A stretch of 15,793 nt of DNA from contig BNUP01000047.1 in NCBI GenBank assembly GCA_025997455.1, forward strand, positions 1 to 15,793, given 5' to 3'. Made by a program: the position numbers and the translations under genes. Positions 6,872 through 13,665 of the stretch are shown here, piece by piece. The stretch comes from Fibrobacterales bacterium (GTDB taxonomy: Bacteria > Fibrobacterota > Fibrobacteria > Fibrobacterales > Fibrobacteraceae). The notes beneath the pieces are model-generated. The model searched no databases. It was not told where the DNA came from and worked only from the letters and a program-made list of their open reading frames with translations. How positions within the stretch are numbered: position 1 is the first letter of the stretch; each line of letters starts with the position of its first letter.

Positions 6872-7747
6872 TTAAGCAATAGAAGTTCCCGTTGTCTCGG
6901 TCAAGTGCTTAAAGTCGGCGAGAAGTTGTTTATACACCGGTCCAACTTTGCCGTCGCCGATTAAACGACCATCTACATTGGTTACCGGAATCATTTCTGC
7001 GGCTGTGCCTGTGAGCCAACATTCATCGGCAGTCCAAATATCAAAACGGCTCATTAAGCCGTGAATAACCTCAATGTTTCGTTTTTCCGCTAACTCCACA
7101 ACCGCGGCGGCGGTGATTCCGTCGAGCGAACCGCTTTGAACGGACGGGGTAAAAATTTTGCCTTTACGAGAGATAAAAAGATTATCTCCCGTGCATTCCG
7201 CAACATATCCGAGCGGATTTAGCAAAAGCGATTCTTTAACACCGCTCTGCACCGCCTCAATTTTCGCCATTATGTTATTGAGGTAGTTCAGTGATTTTAC
7301 ACGCGGGTTCAAACTCTCGTTGTAATTTCTGTGCGTTGCAACCGTGACAATTCGCAATCCTTTATCGTAGTCCTCTTGCGGGTATAGCGAGATTTTATCG
7401 GCTATGCAAACAACGGTAGATTTTTTGCATAAATACGGATTTAAGCCCAAGTCGCCAACGCCTCTGCTTATTATGGGGCGAATGTAGCCGTCTGAAACAT
7501 TATTCTTAGCACAAGTTTTGAGGATTATATCCTCCATTTCTTTTTTGGAAATGCCGGGGTCAAGAGCGATTACCTTTGCACTGTCGAACAATCTGTCGAC
7601 ATGTTCCGTTAAACGAAAGACTCTTCCGCCGTAGGCTCTAATACCTTCAAATACGCCGTCGCCGTAAAGAAATCCGTGGTCGAACACAGACACCTTGGCA
7701 TTGTCTTTTTCAAAGAACTCGCCGTTGATATAAACATAGTTAGACAT
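6872..7747 (-). CDS. ilvE: Branched-chain amino acid aminotransferase (class IV PLP)
   Basis: 291 residues. Reversible transamination between leucine, isoleucine or valine and 2-oxoglutarate; the last step of their synthesis. Class IV features: GDGVFEGIRAYGGRVF (29-44), VKSLNYLNNIMAK with the PLP-lysine K151, YVAECTGDNLFI (181-192, E184), and the phosphate-binding SGSLDGITAAAVVELA (206-220). Length is normal for the family. D-alanine or aminodeoxychorismate lyase relatives share the fold, but the EGIRAY and LNYLNN sequences favour IlvE. GGAG stands 6 nt before the ATG at 7747, a proper ribosome site. It follows cheY on the same strand after a 120-bp gap carrying strong hairpins, so it may be transcribed separately. 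Confidence 0.92.
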   Translation of the reverse strand: MSNYVYINGEFFEKDNAKVSVFDHGFLYGDGVFEGIRAYGGRVFRLTEHVDRLFDSAKVIALDPGISKKEMEDIILKTCAKNNVSDGYIRPIISRGVGDLGLNPYLCKKSTVVCIADKISLYPQEDYDKGLRIVTVATHRNYNESLNPRVKSLNYLNNIMAKIEAVQSGVKESLLLNPLGYVAECTGDNLFISRKGKIFTPSVQSGSLDGITAAAVVELAEKRNIEVIHGLMSRFDIWTADECWLTGTAAEMIPVTNVDGRLIGDGKVGPVYKQLLADFKHLTETTGTSIA

Positions 7748-7795
7748 AACAACTCCACATTAAAAAACAATACCGCTGCACTGAATGAAGGGGTA

Positions 7796-7861
7796 GCCCG
7801 TAACTGAAACTGCTCCGCCGATACGGGTTGTTTCAGTGCGGGCGAGGGGAATGCTTTCCCC
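7796..7861 (-). terminator. Two hairpins in the cheY-ilvE gap
   Basis: GCCCG (7796-7800) with CGGGC (7839-7843) plus ACTGAAAC (7803-7810) with GTTTCAGT (7830-7837) form one long stem interrupted by a small bulge, with a 19-nt loop. Next to it GGGGAA-TGCT-TTCCCC (7846-7861) forms a compact 6-bp hairpin a few bases past the cheY stop. Neither is followed at once by a U-run. They could end the cheX-cheY transcript or form an ilvE leader structure. Confidence 0.5.
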
Positions 7862-7867
7862 ACCAAA

Positions 7868-8233
7868 TTATTTAATAATTCCGGCGATTTTTTCTTTGAG
7901 TGCCGCCGCCTCAAAGGGCTTTACCAAGTAGTTACTTGCACCGTTTTGAATTGCCTCAACGATTTTGGCTTTTTCCGCCTCAGAGGTGACCATCATAACG
8001 GGGATAGCCTTAGTTGCAGGGTTGCTCTTAATCGCTTTAAGGGAATCTATACCGGTCATATTCGGCATATTCCAATCCATAAGGACGAGTTGAACATCCG
8101 GATTTTGACGGAGTTTTTCGAGAGCATCCGCCCCGTCTTCCGCCTCTATCACTTCGGTGTAACCCAGCGATGAAAGCGTGTTTTTCTGTATGCGTCGCAT
8201 CGTAGAGGAGTCATCCACAAGCAATATTTTCAT
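7868..8233 (-). CDS. CheY-like single-domain response regulator
   Basis: 121 residues, one receiver domain and no output domain. The phospho-acceptor site is complete: acidic pair D7-D8 (LLVDDSSTMRRI), phospho-Asp D53 (LVLMDWNMP), T83 (VTSE) and K105 (LVKPF). DWNMP after the acceptor is typical of true CheY chemotaxis proteins. It acts in the cytoplasm by binding a motor switch or another partner when phosphorylated. Two adjacent ATGs exist; I chose the second (8233) because GAGG lies 6 nt before it and only 3 nt before the first (8236). The CheX-type gene is 98 bp upstream on the same strand, so kinase-phosphatase control of this CheY is likely. No CheA is present in the window. Confidence 0.92.
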   Translation of the reverse strand: MKILLVDDSSTMRRIQKNTLSSLGYTEVIEAEDGADALEKLRQNPDVQLVLMDWNMPNMTGIDSLKAIKSNPATKAIPVMMVTSEAEKAKIVEAIQNGASNYLVKPFEAAALKEKIAGIIK

Positions 8234-8286
8234 CATCTACCTCGTTTAAGTTAAAGTTAAGGTTCCAGTTAAATTCCATATAAACG

Positions 8287-8336
8287 ACCTTGCGGTGCAA
8301 GCATTACCAAAATAACCTTGCAGTGCAGGCATTACC
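8287..8336 (-). repeat. Direct repeat pair of 22 bp between cheX and cheY
   Basis: Two copies, at 8287-8308 and 8315-8336, share ACCTTGC, then (G/A)GTGCA, then (A/G)GCATTACC, differing at two positions. The first copy is an internal palindrome CTTGC-GGT-GCAAG. The second copy includes the cheX stop codon and last coding base. Read towards cheY, the first copy gives TTGCACCGCAAGG ending about 54 nt before its start, matching the 16-mer element found before leuS and the methyltransferase gene. Confidence 0.8.
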
Positions 8337-8787
8337 TATCCACCATCGATACTTCCATCACGAAACTTCCGCATTCGCTGTCGAACGGGATACACATAAC
8401 GGGGGCTTCCTTTGGCATATCTACCACATGTCCCTGCCCGCGCACGATACTCGGAAGCGAGATTGAAAGATGAAGGGTTTGCAAATCTTTTTTTGCAAAA
8501 CCCGTGATAATGTTGGCTATTTCGCCTATGCAATCTGCAACGCCCGCGTTTAGTTCTTTTACTTCTTCGTTCAAGAATTTTGAACTTATTTTGAGTGCAG
8601 TTTCAACGGGATACCCCATAACAACTGCACCGCGAATATCGCCGGAAAGCCCTATGACACCGGAAATGTCGCAATTGTTAGGTTCTTTGCGGAGGTAAAG
8701 TTTGCCCGGAGCAACGGACAAACCGACCATAGTTCTAAATGTCTCTATGGTAGATTTCAGAAACGGATTTATGTGTTCGGCTTTCAT
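8332..8787 (-). CDS. cheX: CheX-type CheY-P phosphatase
   Basis: 151 residues, one domain. CheC/CheX/FliY-family phosphatases hydrolyse CheY-P with a D/S-x3-E-x2-N motif; here D85-CIG-E89-IA-N92 is an exact match, within GEIANIITGFAKKDL. The N-terminus MKAEHINPFLKSTIETFRTM and the SGVIGLSGDIRGAVVMGYP strand pair are typical of CheX, which usually works as a dimer with a single motif per chain, in contrast to CheC with two. The adjoining cheY gene is its probable substrate. There is no Shine-Dalgarno; TATATT ends 7 nt before the ATG. It stands divergently from leuS across a repeat-filled region. Confidence 0.9.
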   Translation of the reverse strand: MKAEHINPFLKSTIETFRTMVGLSVAPGKLYLRKEPNNCDISGVIGLSGDIRGAVVMGYPVETALKISSKFLNEEVKELNAGVADCIGEIANIITGFAKKDLQTLHLSISLPSIVRGQGHVVDMPKEAPVMCIPFDSECGSFVMEVSMVDR

Positions 8788-8800
8788 AGGGGCGAATATA
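8788..8800 (-). promoter_or_regulatory. Possible leaderless promoter (-10) of cheX
   Basis: On the minus strand CTATATT (TATATT at 8800-8795) is followed by CGCCCCT and the ATG at 8787. Upstream GTGTAAA repeats, read as TTTACAC on this strand, place a TTTACA 15 nt before TATATT, a slightly short -35/-10 spacing. No ribosome-binding site is present. Promoter and leaderless status are inferred. Confidence 0.4.
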
Positions 8801-9040
8801 GAAAAAAGTGTAAAGTGTAAAGTTGAAAGTGGGAAGGAGGGAGTGGCTTATAGACAACTCGGCAGTGCAAGGGTTGAAAGTGTAAAGTTGAAAGTGGGGA
8901 GGGCGACCAAGTGGCTCCCACAGAATGACAACCTTTTCTCCACTTTCAACTTTACTCTTTTCACTTTTCACTTTTCACTTTACACTTTACACTTTACACT
9001 TTACACTTTACACTTTACACTCTACTCTTCCTTCTCCCCG

Positions 9041-9108
9041 CCTGCACCGCCGAGTTTACACACCCCACACCCTACACCCTACACCCCACTCTTTTCTACC
9101 TTCCCGCA
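9041..9108 (+). promoter_or_regulatory. Recurrent upstream element of leuS
   Basis: CCTGCACCGCCGAGTT (9041-9056), C-rich 7-bp units (9060-9087), CTTTTCTACCTTCC, then GCA and the ATG. TACCTT ends 6 nt before the start. There is no purine-rich ribosome site. The block order and 16-mer distance (52 nt) match the methyltransferase gene (55 nt) and approximately nuoD (53 nt). Confidence 0.55.
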
Positions 9109-11808
9109 ATGCCTAAATATAACCCGCAAGAGATAGAATTAAAATGGCAAAAATATTGGGAAGAGAATGCTGTTTTTCGCACGCCTGAAATTGCCGAAGC
9201 AAATAAAAACGGCAGTGCCGATAAAGCAAAAAAATTTTACTGCCTCGATATGTTTCCCTATCCGAGCGGTGCGGGATTGCATGTCGGGCACCCTGAAGGT
9301 TATACCGCAACAGATATAGTTTGCCGATACAAGAGGGCAAAGGGATTTAAGGTTTTGCATCCTATGGGTTGGGATGCATTTGGCTTACCCGCAGAGCAAT
9401 ACGCCATTCAAACGGGCACACACCCTGCAATTACGACAAAAAAAAATTGCGATACTTTTCGCGAACAGATTAAACGGTTGGGCTTGAGTTATGATTGGGA
9501 ACGCGAAATTAACACCACCGACCCGAAATATTACAAATGGACACAGTGGATTTTTGCGAAACTGTATAACACTTGGTTCGATAAAGAATTGAATAAGGGG
9601 CGACCTATAAATGAATTGCCAATTCCAAATGCCGTGCAAGCACGCGGGGCAAATGCTGTGCGTGAGTTTGTGGCGGAAAATCGTTTGGCATATTATGCAA
9701 ATGCACAGGTTTGGTGGTGTCGCAAGTGCAAAACAGTGTGTGCAAATGAGGAAGTTTTGGCGGACGGTTCGCACGAAAAATGCGGAACTTTTGAGGTTGA
9801 ACATCGCAATTTGAAACAGTGGCTTTTGAGGATTCCTCTTTATGCTGAACGCTTGTTGAGCGGTTTAGATTCGCTTGACTGGGCACTCGGCATTAAGGAT
9901 ATGCAGAGAAATTGGATTGGAAAGAGCAAGGGTGCGGAGGTGGATTTTTCCATTGACGGAGATGAATGCACAAAATTAAAAGTATATACTACAAGACCCG
10001 ATACGCTTTTTGGGGCGACCTATATGGTGGTTGCACCGGAGCATTCTTTGGTGACTTCGCTCACTACAGTTTCGCAGAAGGCGGAAGTTGAGGCGTATAT
10101 TCGTGCCGCCGCATTAAAAAGCGAACTCGACAGAACGGAATTATCAAAGGAAAAAACGGGCGTTTGGACAGGTTCTTATGCGATTAACCCCGTGACCGGG
10201 GTAAAAATTCCCATTTGGATTGCGGACTATGTTTTAACGGGTTACGGAACCGGAGCGATTATGGCTGTGCCCGCACACGATACTCGCGATTTTGAGTTTG
10301 CCAAAAAATTTAATATTCCCGTAATTTGCATAATGTCGCCCGATGATAATTGCCCGCCGAATGTGAAAGCCGAGGTGCTCGCAGGTAATGCGTGTTGGAC
10401 AAGTGACGGGAAATATATTCGTTCGGAAAATGCAGAACTCAATTTGAACGGTTTATCAAAAAAAGACGGTGTTGCTAAAATGGTCTCTTATCTCGCCGAA
10501 AAAAAAATCGGCAAAGCGACAACTAATTACAAAATTCGCGATTGGCTTTTTAGCCGTCAGAGATATTGGGGCGAACCGTTCCCGATTATTCATTGGGAAG
10601 ACGGAGAAATTTCTTTAGTCGATGAAAAAGAATATCCCGTTTTGTTGCCTGAACTCAGCGATTACAAACCCGGAGACGGAGGAGTTTCGCCTCTTGCAGG
10701 TGCTGCGGATTGGGTTGCCGTTGTGGACAAAAACGGACGCAAGGGAATGCGAGAATTAAATACAATGCCGCAGTGGGCGGGAAGTTGTTGGTATTATTTG
10801 CGATACATAGACCCGAAAAATGAAAATGCTTTTGCTGCTGCAGATTTGGAAAAATTTTGGATGCCCGTTGATTTATATGTGGGCGGTGCGGAACACGCAG
10901 TTTTACATCTGTTATACAGCCGTTTTTGGCATAAGGTTCTCTTTGATTTGGGATTGGTTTCTAATGATGAACCTTTTCAAAAACTCTTTAATCAGGGAAT
11001 GATTTTGGCTTTTGCTTATGAAACCGCATCGGGAGCAAAAGTGCCAAGCGATGAGGTTGAGGAACGCGAAGGTAAATTTTATCGCAAAGGCGGTGATGAG
11101 GAGTTGCGGCAAATTATCGCAAAAATGAGTAAGAGTTTAAAAAATGTTGTGAATCCCGATGATGTTGTGGCACAATACGGTGCAGATTCTCTGCGGTTGT
11201 ATGAGATGTTTATGGGACCTTTGGATGCGGTGAAACCTTGGCAACCTCAGGGCATAGAAGGTTTGTTCAGATTCTTAAGCCGAGTGAATAGGACAATTGC
11301 GGGCGATGAAGGAACTCCGATTTACAGCGATGAAATAGTTCCTGCGGAACTCGTGCGATTGATGCATCAGAGCATTCTCAAAGTGAGCGAAGATATTGAA
11401 AATATGCACTTCAACACTGCAATAAGTCAATTGATGGTTTTTAACAATGAACTCATAAAACAAACTGTAAGATACCGTGAGCCGTGTGAGGTGTTTGTAA
11501 AATTGCTTCATCCGTTTGCACCGCATTTGGCAGAGGAATTGTGGGAAATTTTGGGACATTCGAAAAGTTTAACTTTGACCGAATGGTCTGTTGGCGATGC
11601 ATCGCTTGCGGCAGAAGATTCCGTTGAAGTTGTGTTTCAGGTGAATGGCAAGGTGCGTGCAAAATTGCAATTATCAAAATCGCTCGGTAAAGAGGAATTG
11701 GAAAAAATTGCACTCGATAATGTGGCGGTGAAGGCAAATATCGGTGATAAAAAGATAGTGAAAATTATTGTTGTCCCTGCAAAATTGGTAAATGTGGTTG
11801 TCGCATAA
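9109..11808 (+). CDS. leuS: Leucyl-tRNA synthetase
   Basis: 899 residues, class I synthetase charging tRNA-Leu. Motifs in order: PYPSGAGLHVGHPEGYT with the HIGH signature as HVGH (58-61); a zinc-type module CRKC...C...CG (204-225); the CP1 editing domain with TRPDTLFG (295-302) and GTGAIMAVPAHDTRDFEFA (380-398), including the conserved Asp used to discriminate norvaline/isoleucine products; WYYLRY and GGAEHAVLHLLYSRFW; KMSKS (672-676) followed by LKNVVNPDDVV; anticodon-binding helices; and the C-terminal VNGKVRAKLQLSKSLGKEEL domain that contacts the tRNA elbow. All domains are present and the length is typical. The gene is read divergently from cheX and overlaps the next gene by 17 bp. Confidence 0.97.
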   Translation: MPKYNPQEIELKWQKYWEENAVFRTPEIAEANKNGSADKAKKFYCLDMFPYPSGAGLHVGHPEGYTATDIVCRYKRAKGFKVLHPMGWDAFGLPAEQYAIQTGTHPAITTKKNCDTFREQIKRLGLSYDWEREINTTDPKYYKWTQWIFAKLYNTWFDKELNKGRPINELPIPNAVQARGANAVREFVAENRLAYYANAQVWWCRKCKTVCANEEVLADGSHEKCGTFEVEHRNLKQWLLRIPLYAERLLSGLDSLDWALGIKDMQRNWIGKSKGAEVDFSIDGDECTKLKVYTTRPDTLFGATYMVVAPEHSLVTSLTTVSQKAEVEAYIRAAALKSELDRTELSKEKTGVWTGSYAINPVTGVKIPIWIADYVLTGYGTGAIMAVPAHDTRDFEFAKKFNIPVICIMSPDDNCPPNVKAEVLAGNACWTSDGKYIRSENAELNLNGLSKKDGVAKMVSYLAEKKIGKATTNYKIRDWLFSRQRYWGEPFPIIHWEDGEISLVDEKEYPVLLPELSDYKPGDGGVSPLAGAADWVAVVDKNGRKGMRELNTMPQWAGSCWYYLRYIDPKNENAFAAADLEKFWMPVDLYVGGAEHAVLHLLYSRFWHKVLFDLGLVSNDEPFQKLFNQGMILAFAYETASGAKVPSDEVEEREGKFYRKGGDEELRQIIAKMSKSLKNVVNPDDVVAQYGADSLRLYEMFMGPLDAVKPWQPQGIEGLFRFLSRVNRTIAGDEGTPIYSDEIVPAELVRLMHQSILKVSEDIENMHFNTAISQLMVFNNELIKQTVRYREPCEVFVKLLHPFAPHLAEELWEILGHSKSLTLTEWSVGDASLAAEDSVEVVFQVNGKVRAKLQLSKSLGKEELEKIALDNVAVKANIGDKKIVKIIVVPAKLVNVVVA

Positions 11809-12352
11809 AACAGTTTCGCTCGAAGACGATTCTGTAAAAATTGAACTCGCTCGAAAGCGGGTCAGGAATTTGCGTATATCAATTTCCCGTGATGGCAAAG
11901 TGAATATGTCAATACCGTTTTTTGCAAGCGAAAGGCAGGCGATTGCATTTGCCGAGAGCAAAATAGAATGGATAAAAAAGACGATAGAAAAAGTTAAAAA
12001 ACTTCCGCCTTTGCCGAATTTTCGAGAAATTGAAATTTCACAAGAGGAAATTGCAGAACTCCGCAGATTGATAACTACACTTATTCCCGAATGGGAGTTT
12101 CGTTTGGGCGTGAGCGTTAAAGAGTGGAATTTGCGAAAAATGAAGAGTAGGTGGGGAAGTTGCAAAACCACCACGGGAAAAATAACATTTAGCACTACTC
12201 TTGCCAAAAAATCGCTCCGATGCGTTGAATATGTGGTGGCACACGAACTTGCACATTTGCTCGTTCCAAATCATTCCAAAAAATTTTATGCGGTTATAGA
12301 GAGGCATCTTCCGTTTTGGCGAGAGGCGAGAAAGGAGTTAAATTGTAATTAA
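11792..12352 (+). CDS. YgjP-like zinc metallopeptidase (DUF45/WLM-type)
   Basis: 186 residues. The family is SprT-like/YgjP (PF01863 type), with an N-terminal beta-rich part (VSLEDDSVKIELARKRVRNLRISI) and a C-terminal zinc site. Visible residues: R-W-G-S-C at 120-124, VVAHELAHLLVPNHSKKFY with H151-E152-H155 and third ligand H161, then the closing HLPFWREARKELN typical of the family. Function in cells is poorly defined; members are thought to be proteases and are sometimes found beside restriction systems, which is not the case here. The ATG lies inside the last codons of leuS (17-bp overlap), so translation is probably coupled. No membrane segment or signal peptide. Confidence 0.88.
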   Translation: MWLSHKTVSLEDDSVKIELARKRVRNLRISISRDGKVNMSIPFFASERQAIAFAESKIEWIKKTIEKVKKLPPLPNFREIEISQEEIAELRRLITTLIPEWEFRLGVSVKEWNLRKMKSRWGSCKTTTGKITFSTTLAKKSLRCVEYVVAHELAHLLVPNHSKKFYAVIERHLPFWREARKELNCN

Positions 12353-12390
12353 CAAGGGAACGCGGTGTGGATAGAACGAACCAGAAAAAT

Positions 12391-12458
12391 TTGCAATGCC
12401 GTATTTTCCACTCCCTACACGCCACACCCTATACCCCATTTTTCTACCTTCCCCCATT
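12391..12458 (+). promoter_or_regulatory. Recurrent upstream element of nuoD (degenerate copy)
   Basis: TTGCAATGCCGTATT (12391-12405) matches 12 of 15 bases of the cheX copy of the 16-mer (TTGCACTGCCGAGTT) at 53 nt before the ATG. Four 7-bp units follow (12410-12437: ACTCCCT, ACACGCC, ACACCCT, ATACCCC), then ATTTTTCTACCTTCC and the ATG at 12459. TACCTT ends 8 nt before it. There is no ribosome site. Confidence 0.45.
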
Positions 12459-13649
12459 ATGAAAGTCCTTTCAAAAAACGGCGAAATTCTAAATTTAATG
12501 GCGTTGAATTTTGGACCATCGCACAATGCAACACACGGATGTTTGCGATATTTAACCGCACTTGACGGCGAAACCATAGTCGCATCGGTTGGGGAAATCG
12601 GGTATTTGCATCGCGGTTTTGAGAAAATGGCGGAACAGGGCACTTGGCAAACGGTGCTGCCATATACGGATCGTTTAAATTATTGCTCTGCAATTTTGAA
12701 TAACATCGGCTATGCAAAGGCGGCAGAAAAAATGCTCGGTGTTGAAATTCCAGAACGGGCAAAAGTTATAAGGGTGATTGTCGGCGAACTGAGCAGAATT
12801 TTTGACCATTTTGTTTGCGTGGCGGCGGCGTGTGTCGATTTAGGCGCATTGAGCAATTTTTGGTATTTCTTTGATTCCCGCGAAGAGTGTCTTGTACTTT
12901 GGGAAAAACTGACGGGAGCACGACTCACAAATTCATACACCAGAATAGGCGGACTTTACCGCGATACTTACGAAGGCTTTGAAGACGATGTGAAAAAACT
13001 TTTGAAAATGGCAGAGGAATCTCTTAGCGATGTGCACAAAACTCTTGACGGCAATCGAATTTTCTTAGACCGCACAAAAGTAGGTGCAATTTCAGCAGAC
13101 CGTGCACTCGCTTGGGGTTGGACCGGTCCCTGTTTAAGAGCAACTGGTGCGGCGTTTGACCTGCGCAAAGACGAGCCTTATTACGATTATGAAACTTATG
13201 ATTGGGAAGTTGTAACCGGAACAAAAGGGGATGTTTACGACCGTCTTATGGTGCGGTTGGCGGAGTCGGAGGAATCAATTAAAATTGTTCGGCAGGCTTT
13301 GGCGCGTTTAAGACCGGGAGCGGTGAATATTGATAACCCGAAAATTCGTGTTCCAGAAAGAGCAAGCGTGTATCAGGATATGGAATCGCTTATAGGGAAT
13401 TTCAAAACCGTATCGGAAGGCATTCGTATTCCCGCAGGGGAAATTTACGACTCATCGGAGGCGGCAAACGGAGAACTCGGCTTTTCGTTGATTTCCGATG
13501 GCACGGGAAAGCCTTGGCGAGTGAAGGTGCGCCCGCCTTGTTTCACGCAATTTGCGGCATTTCACGAGTTGGTAGAAGGCGGAATGATAGCCGATTCAAT
13601 CGCAGTACTTTCGAGTATAAATATTATTGCAGGGGAACTTGACAGGTAA
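12459..13649 (+). CDS. nuoD: NADH-quinone oxidoreductase subunit D (49 kDa subunit)
   Basis: 396 residues, full length for NuoD, which forms the quinone-binding site of complex I with NuoB on the peripheral arm. Diagnostic stretches: LNFGPSHNATHGCLR (16-30, matching the family GPQHPATHG with H22 and H26), GEIGYLHRGFEKMAE (45-59), LPYTDRLNY (67-75, the quinone-site Tyr region) and the terminal AVLSSINIIAGELDR matching the family's I-x-x-x-DR end. The two CxxC pairs of NiFe hydrogenase large subunits are absent, so it is not an Ech/Mbh-type hydrogenase. I chose ATG 12459; the frame is open further upstream but into the repeat block. No other nuo gene is present in the window, unlike the usual nuoABCD order. 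Confidence 0.9.
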   Translation: MKVLSKNGEILNLMALNFGPSHNATHGCLRYLTALDGETIVASVGEIGYLHRGFEKMAEQGTWQTVLPYTDRLNYCSAILNNIGYAKAAEKMLGVEIPERAKVIRVIVGELSRIFDHFVCVAAACVDLGALSNFWYFFDSREECLVLWEKLTGARLTNSYTRIGGLYRDTYEGFEDDVKKLLKMAEESLSDVHKTLDGNRIFLDRTKVGAISADRALAWGWTGPCLRATGAAFDLRKDEPYYDYETYDWEVVTGTKGDVYDRLMVRLAESEESIKIVRQALARLRPGAVNIDNPKIRVPERASVYQDMESLIGNFKTVSEGIRIPAGEIYDSSEAANGELGFSLISDGTGKPWRVKVRPPCFTQFAAFHELVEGGMIADSIAVLSSINIIAGELDR

Positions 13650-13665
13650 AATTCTTGTGGTGCGT

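Larger units (their letters stand above)
8788..9108. repeat. Divergent cheX-leuS intergenic region built of 7-bp repeat arrays
   Basis: About 320 bp without a credible gene. Contents in order: GTGTAAA, GTGTAAA, GTTGAAA units (8808-8828); a 17-mer AACTCGGCAGTGCAAGG (8856-8872); GTTGAAA, GTGTAAA, GTTGAAA, GTGGGGA units (8873-8900); a unique stretch to 8936; thirteen 7-bp units (8937-9027) comprising TCTCCAC, TTTCAAC, TTTACTC, three TTTTCAC, six perfect TTTACAC and TCTACTC; the 16-mer CCTGCACCGCCGAGTT (9041-9056); four ACACCCC/ACACCCT units (9060-9087); and CTTTTCTACCTTCC before leuS. GTAAAGTTGAAAGTGG (8882-8897) is a perfect inverted match to 8940-8955, so transcripts of either strand could fold. 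Confidence 0.9.

Noticed and set aside
5779..6879. Longer version of the outer-membrane protein starting at TTG 6879
   Set aside because: The additional 46 residues have no signal-peptide logic, overlap ilvE and cover inverted repeats; the ATG at 6741 gives a proper signal peptide.
8937..9027. CRISPR-like array
   Set aside because: The repeat units are contiguous 7-mers without spacers, and no cas genes are nearby.
8702..9136. 144-codon plus-strand ORF
   Set aside because: It overlaps cheX in antisense, runs through the heptamer arrays (giving FTLYTLHF-type repeats) and into leuS; it is a reading of repeats, not a gene.
9385..9804. 139-codon minus-strand ORF within leuS
   Set aside because: It lies opposite conserved catalytic and zinc parts of leuS and has no domain signal.
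11674..12207. 177-codon minus-strand ORF
   Set aside because: It is antisense to the leuS end and the YgjP-like gene, whose HELAH and RWGSC motifs prove the plus strand is coding.
12459..13649. NiFe-hydrogenase large subunit instead of NuoD
   Set aside because: The N-terminal and C-terminal CxxC metal-binding pairs are absent, while NuoD-specific HxxTHG and terminal DR motifs are present.
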